This document shows, in pieces, positions 40,830 to 51,880 of a stretch of 64,000 nt of DNA. This DNA is from Congeria kusceri (taxonomy: Eukaryota > Mollusca > Bivalvia > Myida > Dreissenidae): positions 75,295,578-75,359,577 of the forward strand of contig CM051029.1 of the NCBI GenBank assembly GCA_027627225.1. Direction: 5' to 3'. A program made the position numbers and the translations under genes. The notes beneath the pieces were generated by a model. The model was not told the DNA's origin, made no database searches, and worked only from the letters and a program-made list of their open reading frames with translations. The first letter of the stretch is position 1, and each line of letters begins with the position of its first letter.

Positions 40830-41200
40830 AATGGCGGTGTGTAAAGTGCCTCTTAAGCTAGCCTTGTCGAAGTGCTGCGGAACGAAGATTCTCTGTGTGT
40901 ACGAACACGACGTGGTCGAAGTGTACTGCTGCGGAACGAAGACTCTCTGTGTTGACGAACACGACGTGTGGAAACTCGGCGCACTCAACCATGGTTGGTT
41001 CAAAAGTTTTCTGTCCTACTGTAATCTACGTATGTAGCTGAAATTTGATATTCTTACAACAATTATTAACAAAAACTAGAGTTTTTAAAAACGAAATATG
41101 CTGAACCACGTTTTAACTCCTGTGTAAGCGAACCTCGAATGACTCTACCCGCCAAATCCAACGAAAAAATCGCGCAAAGGGAAATACTAAATGCTTACTG
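40830..41200. other. CpG-rich island with an internal 50 bp duplication
   Basis: CG dinucleotides and G+C are clearly denser here than in the surrounding DNA. Inside it, about 40,867-40,914 is repeated as about 40,915-40,969 (GCGGAACGAAGA, CTCTCTGTGT, GAACACGACGTG). It could be a promoter or first exon of a minus-strand gene, or an inserted segment from a different compositional background. Confidence 0.5.
40858..40992 (-). CDS. Candidate 44-codon open frame in the CpG-rich island
   Basis: Minus-strand ATG at 40,992-40,990 sits in a strong start context (CCAACCATGG). The product contains an internal repeat, HVVFVNTESLRSAA then HVVFVHTENLRSAA, created by the 50 bp duplication, and ends at TAG (40,860-40,858). 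The other two minus-strand frames are also open across the duplication, so the reading frame is not proven by openness. No signal peptide or family is recognised. Confidence 0.2.
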   Translation of the reverse strand: MVECAEFPHVVFVNTESLRSAAVHFDHVVFVHTENLRSAALRQG

Positions 41201-43686
41201 AAGCGTGACGAAAAGAATAGCAATTGTAAACTACATGATAGGTGGTCCAACAATAAATCTTTCCATGTTATGCCACTAACATTTTAAACATCTCCCTATG
41301 TATTGTTAACGGATTAATTTCTATTCATCAAATATCACACACAGATTACAATTTGTCCACGTGCCCATTCGTGTACAATAGGTTAACCGTTAATCACGTG
41401 ATACCAAAGTACATGGATTGGATTAAATAGCAGAATAATTTGCATATGATTGACATTTGTGGAAACGTCTATAGCCCAAGAGTTCCGGACAAATGTTTAC
41501 TTTATATATTAACAGACTAGTTTAATGTTTCTCTTTCTTTTGATGTACATGTTGAACAATAATCTGTATTTGAAATGACGAAATGAGTGATTTTGCAATA
41601 TACCTTATAAAACGTGTGCCCATTGTAATATTATTGAACAAGATTGCCTAATACATTGTGTCAACCAGCTTATATTTACAACCTATTAAGCATGGGCTGA
41701 TATTCTTTGAAATACAGATATACATCGACAATATATTTTTCATGAACGTATAGACATATTGAATACCATTACTTCGATCCGTTTAAAAACTTAAAACAAT
41801 AAAAATACATGTATATGACTCATATTTTAAAGTTGTACTCATGATATTTAATGTCGTGTTATTATGCTGCATTCGGATTTCTCTATTTTGGAAACAAGAC
41901 TCGTGTCTTTGAGAGGCTCTCGTTTATTAAAAAACATGTCTGACCCAGAAAATAACTTGTTCTGGTTAAAAGTAGATACTGAACGTATAATATAGTATAT
42001 AATTACTTTAATCTTGAGCGATAGTCTTCCCAAGTGGCACCAACATGATACTAGTGACTTGCCCATTACAAAATAGCACACATATAAAACAACGAAACAC
42101 TCACAAACGCTTGATCACGTTTTATTCAAGAGATCTCATAGACTTTTTGGCCACATTCATTTAATATGTGTTTTCAAAATGTAGCCTTGACCTGTGTACT
42201 GTGAGGAAATCAGAGTAGATCTAAATATAATTAAAATTTAATATTTACTGTATCTATTTTAGTACCAACCTCAATGGCTTACATGTATAGCAAGAAGACA
42301 AGGTATAGCGACCATCTTGTTTTGGAGAGTAAACAAAGACTTTCGAATAGACGCTGCCATTTAGTTAATCTGCCTTTTAATAAAAGTGATATTGTTTCGA
42401 TATTGATATTGTTGTAGTTCAATAAATTGCACCTATACATGACAGATCAGTGACAAAAAATACGGCTGTGTTGTTTGTTTACTCGCCAAAGGAAGTACTG
42501 CGTAATCGGAATGTAGTTTTATTTCGAAACCGTGACGTCATGTTCTCCCATGCCACCAATGGCGACGTATTAAAACTCAATTGAATGGGTGGTTGTATGT
42601 AAACACAAATCACCTTTAATGGTAAGCATGCCATTGATGACACTTAATCACATATCAGCTTTTACACAGGTCTAATCGAACATAAAAGTGGTTTAAAATG
42701 AGACATACTACGCATTTAATCATCCTATTTTATGACCGAATTAAAATACGTGTCGAGATTTTATTTCCTAGCACGCTAATGACATAATTATATAAAGATG
42801 CAGCAACTACGTTGCTCTGAATCTGATAACCTAAATTGGCATTTTCCATGGGAGTATGTGTGTTGCTATACGTAGATAATATGTGTTACATAAATAATTA
42901 ATCATTTGTTTTCCTAAATATATGTAATACACGAGAACTTACCCATCATCATATTCCTACGGAAATGCATACCTATATGAGTGACTGATTGTATGTGTTT
43001 GAATTTGGATTTAAAACCATACAGTCATCCATTACTTTGGCAGATGGCTTGTTATGCTGTGAACGAGACCCTGATGTTTGCAACTAGATGTACTAGAATA
43101 TTAACTGCTGATGTGTTGTTGATTTAAAACCAACTTCGAGACAATGTCCTACTGCTTCATATGTTGCAGGTTTTGAATATCATAAATGGCACAATGATGT
43201 CTTACTACATCATGCACTATGGTATTTGCCAACAACAAAATATTCCCTTTTGTCACAACAATGAAATTCGTCTGAATCAGAACTAGAGAAAAACTCTGAG
43301 TTATCGAAAGACACGCAATGTTAACAAACAAATTTACTATATAAGTGTATATCTTTATTATCTATGTATAGGTATACATTCGATGTATGATCGTTTCTAT
43401 TGTCTAGCTATGCAATGATTACAATAGATACATGTGTGTTAAACCATGTCGTCTTGAACTATGTTAAATGAAAACAACAAATGTCTTAACAATAAGACCA
43501 TATATATGCCAAGAAAAGGCGAAATATTGAGAATAATATAGCATAGTTTTAAAAGTCGTTTTACAAAATGTATAATTTAGTATAGTAGTGAAAAGTCATG
43601 AAAATTTAACCAAAACAATTAAATGTACAATTATATTTGTAAAGAAATAGCCATTGCAAGCATAAAGTGGAATAACAGTTTTCTTC

Positions 43687-43869
43687 CTACTTGACACTTA
43701 AGACAAATGTAATCTTATTACTAAATGGAACCAAAGCTCTTTTGGAAAAATAATTGTTGCACTTTGGACAATAGACCCTATTCACATTCCCGTTAAGAGA
43801 ACCCAACCCTTTCACATTTGAATAAAATCCACATGTTTCATAAGTCTGATCTATTTCGAGAAAGAACAT
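43687..43869 (-). CDS. Small open frame, 60 codons, unit C side of the insertion junction
   Basis: ATG at 43,869 to TAG at 43,687. The product starts MFFLEIDQTYETCGFY and has a CPKC pair in VYCPKCNNYF. Its 3' half overlaps the short patch of unit A similarity (43,722-43,774), where A has no matching frame, and its 5' half lies in the inserted segment. The frame therefore spans a junction and is probably accidental. Confidence 0.12.
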   Translation of the reverse strand: MFFLEIDQTYETCGFYSNVKGLGSLNGNVNRVYCPKCNNYFSKRALVPFSNKITFVLSVK

Positions 43870-44298
43870 GAAGTCATATCACACTGGTATAGGATTTATT
43901 GGAAAAAAGTAAAGTTGAAAATACCACATATAAAGGCGTTGCGAGACAAGAATTTCGACAGAAAACATGTACTTAGGTACATCTTGGAAAACATTATTTC
44001 AACTCAGAATAAAGCACAACTTTGAGTTTTAATAGGCATGGAAGACATAATATATAATATCAGAAGTGGAAACAATCTCCAATGGCATTCTAAATGTTAT
44101 AGAATAGGTTTTTAATCCCTTTTGAACAAATTTTTTTTTAAGTTTCTGCATTTTTGGGGGTAAAATCCATATAAATGTAGCATTTCAGATGCCATTTGAC
44201 CCAGACAAGTGTTTGTTTACATAACAATCAACATATTTGACCTCCTGTCACACAACAAAAAAAGACTTTGACCCCGAAATGTAAATGCCAGATATTAA

Positions 44299-44386
44299 TT
44301 AACAGTTTTCTGTCACACCTGAGCCTGTGGGTGGGGTCAGCCGCTTACAATCTTCAATCTGTTTCAGGTACTCTCTGCTGTGTAAT
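44299..44386 (-). CDS. Candidate 3'-terminal exon in the unit C insertion
   Basis: On the minus strand a strong pyrimidine tract ends in TTTTAACAG (acceptor at 44,388-44,387). One base then completes a codon and 28 codons follow, starting LHSREYLKQIEDCKRL and ending GSGVTENC before TAA at 44,301-44,299. The codons are more G+C-rich than the background. The phase differs from the terminal-exon candidates near 53-63 kb, so it is probably another gene. The protein family is not recognised, and no upstream exon could be placed with confidence. Confidence 0.35.
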
Positions 44387-44510
44387 CTGTTAAAATAAAA
44401 AAGGTTTTCTGTGCATGTTTACTCAATATTGTGATTACTTGTGTAACTTAGATACAATAAGTGTACATGTACAATAGTTTACACAGTTTTTTGTATTGCG
44501 ATAAGGCTAG

Positions 44511-44948
44511 TCGCTATGCCGGCTTTACATTGTCGAGCTCACAGTCCAGTTCAAAAACGGGTTTGAGGGTCTCAACAAGGGTTAAACTCTTGCTTTTCCT
44601 ACTGGTGTTGATGAGAAGTATGCCAGGCTAGAAAAGAAGTCATTAGATAGTAGAATACATGACAATACTCATGTACTAACCTTCAAAGATACTGATGGTA
44701 CGGACACGACTGTGTCAGCTTTGCGGCCCCGCCCAACGCTCCAGTGTAGTTGCAAAGTTCAGTAGTTTTGATGACTCGTCACTTCACCCAGACTTGTATA
44801 CCAATGAGATGATGGTTCCGGCTGAGGTCCTGGTTCTTTTCATCACTGCATTTAAAAAACATACTCAAATTAAACCAAACTGTGATGGTGATTTAAATTT
44901 TGATGCCGCTAACTCCATTAGGTCGGGTCTGGGTTTGCGTGGGCCCTA
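44511..44948 (+). pseudogene. Broken coding relic
   Basis: One plus-strand frame reads SLCRLYIVELTVQFKNG and GFEGLNKG, hits TAA at 44,583-44,585, continues in the same frame with DEKYARLEKKSLDSR and VLTFKDTDGTDTTVS, and stops at TAG 44,763. A second frame, +1 shifted and overlapping, carries on with FSSFDDSSLHPDLYTNEMM, then AANSIRSGLGLRGP to TAA at 44,949. The consistent protein-like character over about 140 codons, with one in-frame stop and one frame change, fits a pseudogene or an exon pair with a damaged boundary. No family is recognised. Higher G+C than its surroundings. Confidence 0.45.
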
Positions 44949-45972
44949 AAGTGTTTTATGCATGTATTTCATGTATTTTTCAGCTGAAAGCCTGATCTAA
45001 GTACAATTATAAAATAAAATATGAACTAAATAGGATCTGTAAACTTTGCAAATTAGGAAAATTGGTATTATTCAAAGTAGGCAGGTCGGACGGTCATCAT
45101 GGCCAATGCATCGGCTAGTGCGGACACGAACTTTGCGGTCATTATTAACAGTTACAGGTTCTAAACATAAATGATACGGATTGCAACACAAAGTATTATG
45201 ACATAAATGAGATAATTGTTGAGACTCGTGCAAATAATTGTCAAAATGAAACTGAAAAACAACACGGTGAACACAATGGGTCTTGGATGGTGACTCTGGT
45301 GGACATTTTGCTTTAACTTTCCCATATCTACTCCTCTCATGTCCACTAGAGCAACCATCCCATAAAATACAGCCTTTAATGGGGTCAAGTTGGCATCGGG
45401 CAGTAATTCACTTCATTACAGTGCGTTTGTAGGCATCCATTTTCAAAATTTTTGCAGACGACAAATCTTACCGAAAGTTCTTAAAGGTTACGCATGCGCA
45501 AATAAATTCCTTCATTGTTACATATAAAATATTCAATGTTTGATCTCAATTTTCACCATGACCAAGCGACTTCCCAATATATCACCATACATTGTTGAAA
45601 AGATAAGGCCATAACCTTTTGAAAAAACAGCATGTCAACAATTTCTATACGTTGTAACTCAAAATATTTACCTTAGAATAAACACACCGGTTTTGACAGG
45701 CTTGGGGGCTGCCATTTTGTGCATGAATACATGGGCCAAAAGTTATGAAGCTGGGAACCATTTTAGATAAAGTAGTGCCTAAAACTGTCTTTTTTTCTTA
45801 TTTCTTACATATATACCTTTAAATTGATACCAAAACATATCATTTAAACTGTATATTAAAAATCATATGCATTATACACTGAACCCTATGTGTTTATTAT
45901 CTAACTAACAGCATGTAACCCTGAGGATGTGACTTCCGTTTTGGTGTAATTTGACCTTATCGAGTACTGTAG

Positions 45973-46077
45973 GAGTTGTCTCCCTTGATAAAGCGAATCG
46001 AGAACGAGGCTGACGATGTATTGGCTCTAAGAGTCCATAAAGGAAAAATATTGTTCAGTGGAGAAAATTTCGAATAA
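45973..46077 (+). CDS. Candidate last exon
   Basis: An acceptor-like TGTAG (45,968-45,972) is followed in phase 0 by 34 codons starting ELSPLIKRIENEADDVLALR and ending FSGENFE before TAA at 46,075-46,077; AATAAA overlaps the stop. It is on the same strand as the relic at 44,511-44,948 and in the same insertion, so the two could derive from one source gene. GGAGTTGTCTCCCTTGATA at its start resembles a string I recall as frequent in mollusc repeats, which would argue against coding. Confidence 0.2.
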   Translation, partial: ELSPLIKRIENEADDVLALRVHKGKILFSGENFE

Positions 46078-46422
46078 ACTTATAAAAATGTTCTTTTTTT
46101 CATTAAACTTGTCTCTGTTTTATTCACTAAATTATGTATACGTGGATATGTTTCAAATACTTAAATTATATTGCAAATAATGTAACAATCACAACATAGC
46201 CAAATATGCTAACGAAACTATCTTTGACATCATAGTTATGTTACTTCAAATTCAGATCTGAATTTTTAATGATTGAAATAAGTCTAAATTTGCTGAAATT
46301 ATTGCAGTTTACATAGTTATTTATTAATTAATTAATATTTAATTAACAGAACCAGTTCGTTTATTTCGGATTTAGTGTCGGCTGGGATAATTATATAACA
46401 ACTTGACAGTTACAAATATTAT

Positions 46423-46424
46423 TA

Positions 46425-46499
<75 letters not shown>

Positions 46500-46500
46500 G
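46423..46500. repeat. ATT trinucleotide microsatellite
   Basis: Essentially uninterrupted ATT for about 78 bases. Confidence 0.97.
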
Positions 46501-47930
46501 ATTATTATGGTTATGCAGTCAAGAAAGTGATATCCCGATATGCTTTTTTGTTCATTTGAGTGACACAAATTAAGAATTCTACCGAGTTAACCAGAATTGA
46601 TCCAATGCATTTTTTCTTTGTACTATCTAATGATAGAGAACCAAAACAAATAAAAAATATGACTTAGAAATAAAACATCTTTATTTAATATCAAAACGTT
46701 TAAAAGAAGCGTTAATTATCGCAAAGATCTATCAATAAACAGATCTCTGATCATCGTTGTATGTCTTCAAACTTTGTGTACAAACACATGTACATTCCAT
46801 TTATAACCTATCATTAGTTCAAGCAAATGATCAGGATAATAGCCAATAAAATTAAAATTGTATCTTAAATAAATACATTTTGTAATGATAGTTATTTCAC
46901 TTGATATCAAGTAGATTCATGAAGTCAGTTGCATAGCTGCAATAGCGACAATTACCAGTGTATTACTTCACTAATTGGTATGCACTTTGAATACCGGTAC
47001 GTAATTGTGCCACATGTTATTTTAAAATTAGAACCTATATAATTATATACATTCTGGTTGCATAATAATGGTCATGTATTTAAACAAGATTATGATCTTA
47101 TAATTGATAACACCAGGTTTAAACAATACTAATTCTGTCAGTCTCAGAGAAAGTACCGAATTCTAAATTGCTTTTTTCAAGTTTAGTGACGATATACTGA
47201 TTAAACTTACACTCTATTATCATATATCATAATTATATTATGTACCACGCCATTTATGTTCATTAACAAGTAAATTTAGGTAATATTTATAACATTTTAA
47301 AAGTAATAACTGTAAATCACCGCTATGCAACCAGTATTAAATACTATCAATACATCGCGAGTCTCGTTTTCGATTCGCCAATAAATTATTGTGCCGTGAT
47401 AATCGCTAAAAATGGGAAGGTGAAACTCCTCTATTTGTGCAAAGAGAAGCATCAACATCTATTGGATTATGAAAGGGCGCTCACTGCAGTATAACACAGT
47501 TTGTTAAAATATACATAACTAGCCGTTGATTATTACGTTACGGATTCTCGGGAGAGTGCAAATCCCACATTGGTAATGGCACCGAAACGGATTGTCCAGA
47601 TCAAAGCAGGCACAAAATGCCAACAAGAGGAGCACTCGCCTTCAGGGAGTATAATACACCACCAACTGCTTACTGTATTATTCTACATAAATACATTTAA
47701 CAAATATCGTGAACCGAATGACCAAGTTACTTTAATTTGCGTACATTTTATGCACACACCAATGTAACTATATAATGTCCGTTACGAGTATTAGTATGAT
47801 CAATGTTTAAGAAATAACAAACAGGAATAACAAAGTGACAAACAAGTTTAATTTACCAAATGTCACTAGTTCTACTTATCAATTGTTAATCAGTTTTAGA
47901 TTGTTTACCAGTAAGTATTCAAGCGCAGAC

Positions 47931-48270
47931 AGTGAATGCCCTAGTGAATGCCCTAGTGGATGCCCTAGTGAATGACAAGTGAATGCCCTAGTGAATGTCC
48001 TAGTGAATGCCCTAGTGAATGACAAGTGAATGCCTTAGTGAATGCCCTAGTGAATGTCCTAGTGAATGCCCTAGTGAATGACAAGTGAATGCCCTAGTGA
48101 ATGCCCTAGTGAATGACAAGTGAATGCCCTAGTGAATGACAAGTGAATGCCCTAGTGAATGATAAGTGAATGCCCTAGTGAATGACAAGTGAATGCCCTA
48201 GTAAATGACAAGTGAATGCCCTAGTGAATGACAAGTGAATGCCCTAGTGAATGACAAGTGAATGCCCTAG
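47931..48270. repeat. Composite 12/11 bp minisatellite
   Basis: A mixture of GAATGCCCTAGT (12) and GAATGACAAGT (11). The left third is mostly runs of the 12-mer, and the right part alternates the two as a 23 bp dimer. T2 has one copy of each motif junction (about 55,923-55,939), so the array grew after the T1/T2 duplication or collapsed in T2. Confidence 0.95.
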
Positions 48271-48744
48271 GTTTGAACGCCATGTTACGAACTGTACAAG
48301 GTAAGTATCCAATTAACACCAAACCTGACACTAACTACAGCAGTAAATATGTTATTAAGAAATAGTTTCCCACATATGTTCATCTGGTTGTTCTGGTTCT
48401 GACAATATTTGTAGCATTATTTAGTGTTCGAAATCAACCCTTCATATCACGTTTCTATGGTTTATGTTTTCATACACTTGCCGTAAATAGTTCAGTGGTT
48501 GTTTACATGATAGTTACGATTTCACCATTTGCATTAGAATTAAATCTCTATGTTGAATCATATGTCAAAATACAAACAGAATTACAATACAACATACAAT
48601 TATAGGAATAATGAAACTCCAGAGGCATCATCAGGAGAGAAACCCGTATTACCATAACACAATGTACATAACACACTATTGGAAATTATAATTATTACCA
48701 AATACATGGCAATGATGAGTAAAATCGTAATTTAAATATAATTA

Positions 48745-48747
48745 TAT

Positions 48748-48822
<75 letters not shown>

Positions 48823-48856
48823 CTTACTTATTTATTTATTTATTTATTTATTTATC
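48745..48856. repeat. TTTA tetranucleotide microsatellite
   Basis: About 28 units of TTTA with one TTACTTACTT interruption. Absent from the matching place in T2 (about 56,435-56,445), where only a short AT tract occurs. Confidence 0.97.
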
Positions 48857-49524
48857 CAACAATAAATTGGTGAGATATAGTCTTAACCAACTGACATTTT
48901 GGACACTACAGGATGGTTGTTACCAGCAAATGACATTTAAGCCCATGTAAGACAATCCCCTCTAGAGAGTCAATGATTGCTTGTTGGTAGATCCCCAGTT
49001 GCAATGCAGATCCCATTCATGAAATGGTTATGTTATTCTTCGAAGAAAATTGTGCAATACTAGCAGCGATGCACATGAAATATTTATAAACATGCTCTTG
49101 CAAGAGATAATTGGTTATCATGCGTTCTCTTGTGATGTTGTATCACTAATAATACGAATCCATAGCGCTCATTTAATACAATTTAATACAACACATTGAG
49201 AGTGCATCAAAAGAACTATTAATGTATCATTTAACATGGCATTTGAGCATGCTATTCCGTAAAAAAAAAAAAGACATTTAGACAAATGTAAGGTAGTACT
49301 TATGCTTTTTGTAAGATTGACAGGTTCCACCATATTTTATAGTGTAAGATATTAAAATGCACTTGGGCAACAACGTCTGATTCTATGATTTCGATTTTAA
49401 ACGATCAATGCATGTTGCGAAGATGCACCCAACTGCTACTCAAATGACTGTCAAACATTTCCGTAAAAGGTATGGCTAATTGACATGCACCAAACGTTAA
49501 GTCGTGGGCGCAAGAGGCATTTTG

Positions 49525-50385
49525 TTGTAATTTTCAGTATAAGTGGCGTTGTTATAATTTTAGACTGTAACTTTCCTTCACCAATTTGTGTTGTTGCTCT
49601 GGTTTGTGTTGTGATAAATGGCTTTTGGTTGAGCCTTTACTGAGATCTACCATGCAACAACACTGTTCTACCGCGCAACAACAGCAGTGCTCTACTTCGC
49701 AACAACAGCAGTGCTCTAACGCGCAACAACAACAGTGCATTATCGCGCAACAACAACAGTGCTCTACCGCGCAACAACAACAGTTCATTACCGCGTAACA
49801 ACAAAAGTGCATTACCGCGCAACAACAACATTGTTGTACCGCACAACAACAACAGTGCATTACCGCGCATCAACAACTGTGTTCTACCGCGCAACAACAA
49901 CAGTGCTCTACCTCGCAACAACATCAGTTCGTTACCGCGCGACGACAACAGTGCTCTACCGCGCAAAAGCAACAGTTCATTATCGCTCAACAACAACAGT
50001 GCATTACCGCGCAACAACAACAGTGCTCCACCGCGCAACAACAATAGTGCAAAAGCCTTTTTAAACATGCTGAGCAGTTGGTTTAGGTTGAACCTTTGTT
50101 CGTGTGATTTATTGCTTAAATTGATATACAGAGGGGATACACAGGGCAATTGGGGCTTTTGGGAGATTACCAAGAGAGAACTATGCAGAAATGTTCAAGG
50201 TAGCAACCCTGTTTGGGTTCTTTAGGGTGTTGTAGCGTTCGAGGGATTTGTTTTGAATTATGGACAGTGGTGCTGACGTGATTTCGGAGAGACTGAATAA
50301 TTATTAGTTTTATAGGGTACATATATATGATCGTAGTGTAGAAATAAAATGTACAGTTTAATCACTCTTATGTGTCGAAATCACG
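49525..50385. other. Segment present in T1 and T2 but not in units A and B
   Basis: Unit B runs from its TTAAGTCGTGGGC (about 25,228) straight to sequence matching 50,470, while T1 and T2 (about 57,150-57,795) have an extra 0.65-0.86 kb including the 24 bp VNTR and an AATAAA at its right end. It was inserted before the T1/T2 duplication. No terminal repeats are recognised. Confidence 0.55.
49651..50048. repeat. 24 bp VNTR, about 16-17 copies (T1)
   Basis: Units of the form GCGCAACAACAACAGTGCTC plus TACC, with alternate GTGCATTACC and GTTCATTACC endings. The unit contains a stop codon in only one of six frames, so long frames appear on both strands: glutamine/cysteine-rich and ATTTVLYR-like on plus, ALLLLRGR-like on minus for up to 178 codons at 50,173-49,637. 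These are best explained by the repeat itself. Confidence 0.95.
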
Positions 50386-51224
50386 AGCAATCACCGCCCA
50401 ACCACGCAGTTAAAAATCGTAAAAATTTGTTTCAGAAACCTTTAATATGGGGGCTGATTCTCTTTTATATATTGTAGGGTGATTTAAAACAGTGTCTTGA
50501 TTTAAAATCTATTCGCAAGACATGACTTTGATAGCCATGGTAAAATGGCGTTCCCAAATGTAATTTGACGTCGTCAGAGGTTTTACTTGCCTTGTTAGTG
50601 TCAAGTGGAGACCGGGAATATCCGATAAGTTGCCCTATTGTTGTGAGCACCGGAAGAATTCCATAATAGACAAATCAACTCTGAAAACGGTGTGAATTAC
50701 GTTCCTCAACTTCTGGAAATTCAGTTTACTTTAGATTCCCTAATGAGACTGTTTTCCCTTAGTGTCGACATTAGCTATATATTCTATAGTTAGCGAGCGG
50801 GGGAAATGACGCGTTCAATGTGTGTGTACATGGCGACCAGCGTTTGCAAAGATGCAATAAGAACATGTATCAGACCTGAAACAAAATCTGATACTTCATG
50901 TTTGCTTCTATTTCCCGGCGGACTTTCAGTAATGTATTAACTATGACCCAAGAATGAGACAAACATTATAGATGTGTTTCGTATATAAAACATTGTCAAT
51001 CAAACTCGAAATCTCAAATATTATTTTTTTAGAAACATGAATCGGTTGATTTAGACATATACCGAAGGATCCTTTTGAAGTACAATAAAGATCTAATTGC
51101 TGCAAACAATCCAACAGTGAAACATGAATGGGCATCTTTTAGAGATAGTTAATAAAGTTTCCAAAACATTTGATATAATGTTTGTGCAAAGTATTATTTT
51201 CAAAGTAGATCTTCAACAACAAAC

Positions 51225-51875
51225 ATTTTTGTATGAAATTTCTTGTTCTGCATCGCTCCTTAGCATGTTATAAGTTTCAAATAGAATACTGTTTTTGTCG
51301 AGATTTAATATTTTTATCCAATATTTTAGCATTATAATTTTTCTTTGAATGTACATAGGTGTTCTGCTTAATTCCCATATAGCGCTTCGCCATTAGTTGA
51401 TGTTTTTACGCATAACACTTTTCGGCAAAATTTTGAGTGAAGTATCTCTATATCCGGTGCTGAGGGTGCTCCCAATATTTCCGCGCAGTAATTAAGTGTG
51501 GATGCCACTAGACTATCAAACAATTCAATTTGTTGTGAAACCGTCAATTCAACTTGGTTACATATAGTAAATAAATTATGGAGCGCGAATGACGCGTGTT
51601 GCGCAACCCGTTCTAGCGTTCGCTTCCAATTACCATTTTTGAACAAATGTACTCCGAGGTATTCAAACTATTTAACGATCTCGATTTTCGCATTATATAA
51701 AAAAAATTGTAGTTCGTAGAGCGACCATTTTCAAATATCATGATTTTTGTTTTGCTTACATTAAGTTTAAGTTTAAACGTGTTGCAAGCATTTTCTACGT
51801 CTTTTAGAATAGATTGTAGTATATTCGAGTCGTGTGAAAAAATCACAGCATCATCGGCCAATGAGTAAAAATAGT
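51225..51875 (-). mobile_element. LINE fragment in T1 (polymerase end only)
   Basis: The minus strand begins at the catalytic box, reading SLADDAVIF at about 51,870, and continues with LKLNVSKTKIMIFENG. After a frame change come the thumb and C-terminal parts (LFDSLVASTLNYCAEILG, EALYGN) and, in another frame, RTPMYIQRKIIMLKYW. It is 5'-truncated and frameshifted. It is a different subfamily from the 13-15.6 kb element, judged by sequence. T2 lacks it and has unrelated sequence (58,625-59,650) at this site. Confidence 0.85.
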
Positions 51876-51880
51876 AGTTA

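Larger units (their letters stand above)
37620..43720. other. Stretch of unit C without recognised similarity to A or B
   Basis: Six kilobases with no complete gene visible. Sub-features are the long hairpin near 38,800, the 110 bp tandem duplication near 39,250, a segment open on both strands at 39,880-40,180, and a CpG-rich island near 40,830-41,200. The remainder (37,620-38,700, 41,210-43,680) is A+T-rich with only a TGACGTCA octamer at 42,533. Confidence 0.4.
43775..47434. other. Insertion of about 3.66 kb into unit C
   Basis: Unit A reads continuously across 7,983-7,990, while C breaks after GCACTTTGGACAA (43,774) and resumes at ATTTGTGCAAAGAG (about 47,435). The insert has islands of higher G+C and protein-like reading (44,299-44,386, 44,511-44,948, 45,973-46,077) and an ATT microsatellite. 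No clear terminal repeats or target-site duplication are seen. Confidence 0.6.
29870..50880. repeat. Segmental direct repeat unit C, interrupted
   Basis: Similarity to unit A starts at A 215 or so (29,870) and continues with indels to A 5,830 (37,620). It reappears as a short patch at about 43,722-43,774 (A about 7,935-7,983) and then resumes at 47,435 (A 7,985) to about 50,880 (A 10,440). The last resumption lies exactly next to the patch, so 43,775-47,434 is an insertion into the unit. The identity of 37,620-43,720 is uncertain: insertion, or diverged replacement of A 5,830-7,930. Confidence 0.7.
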
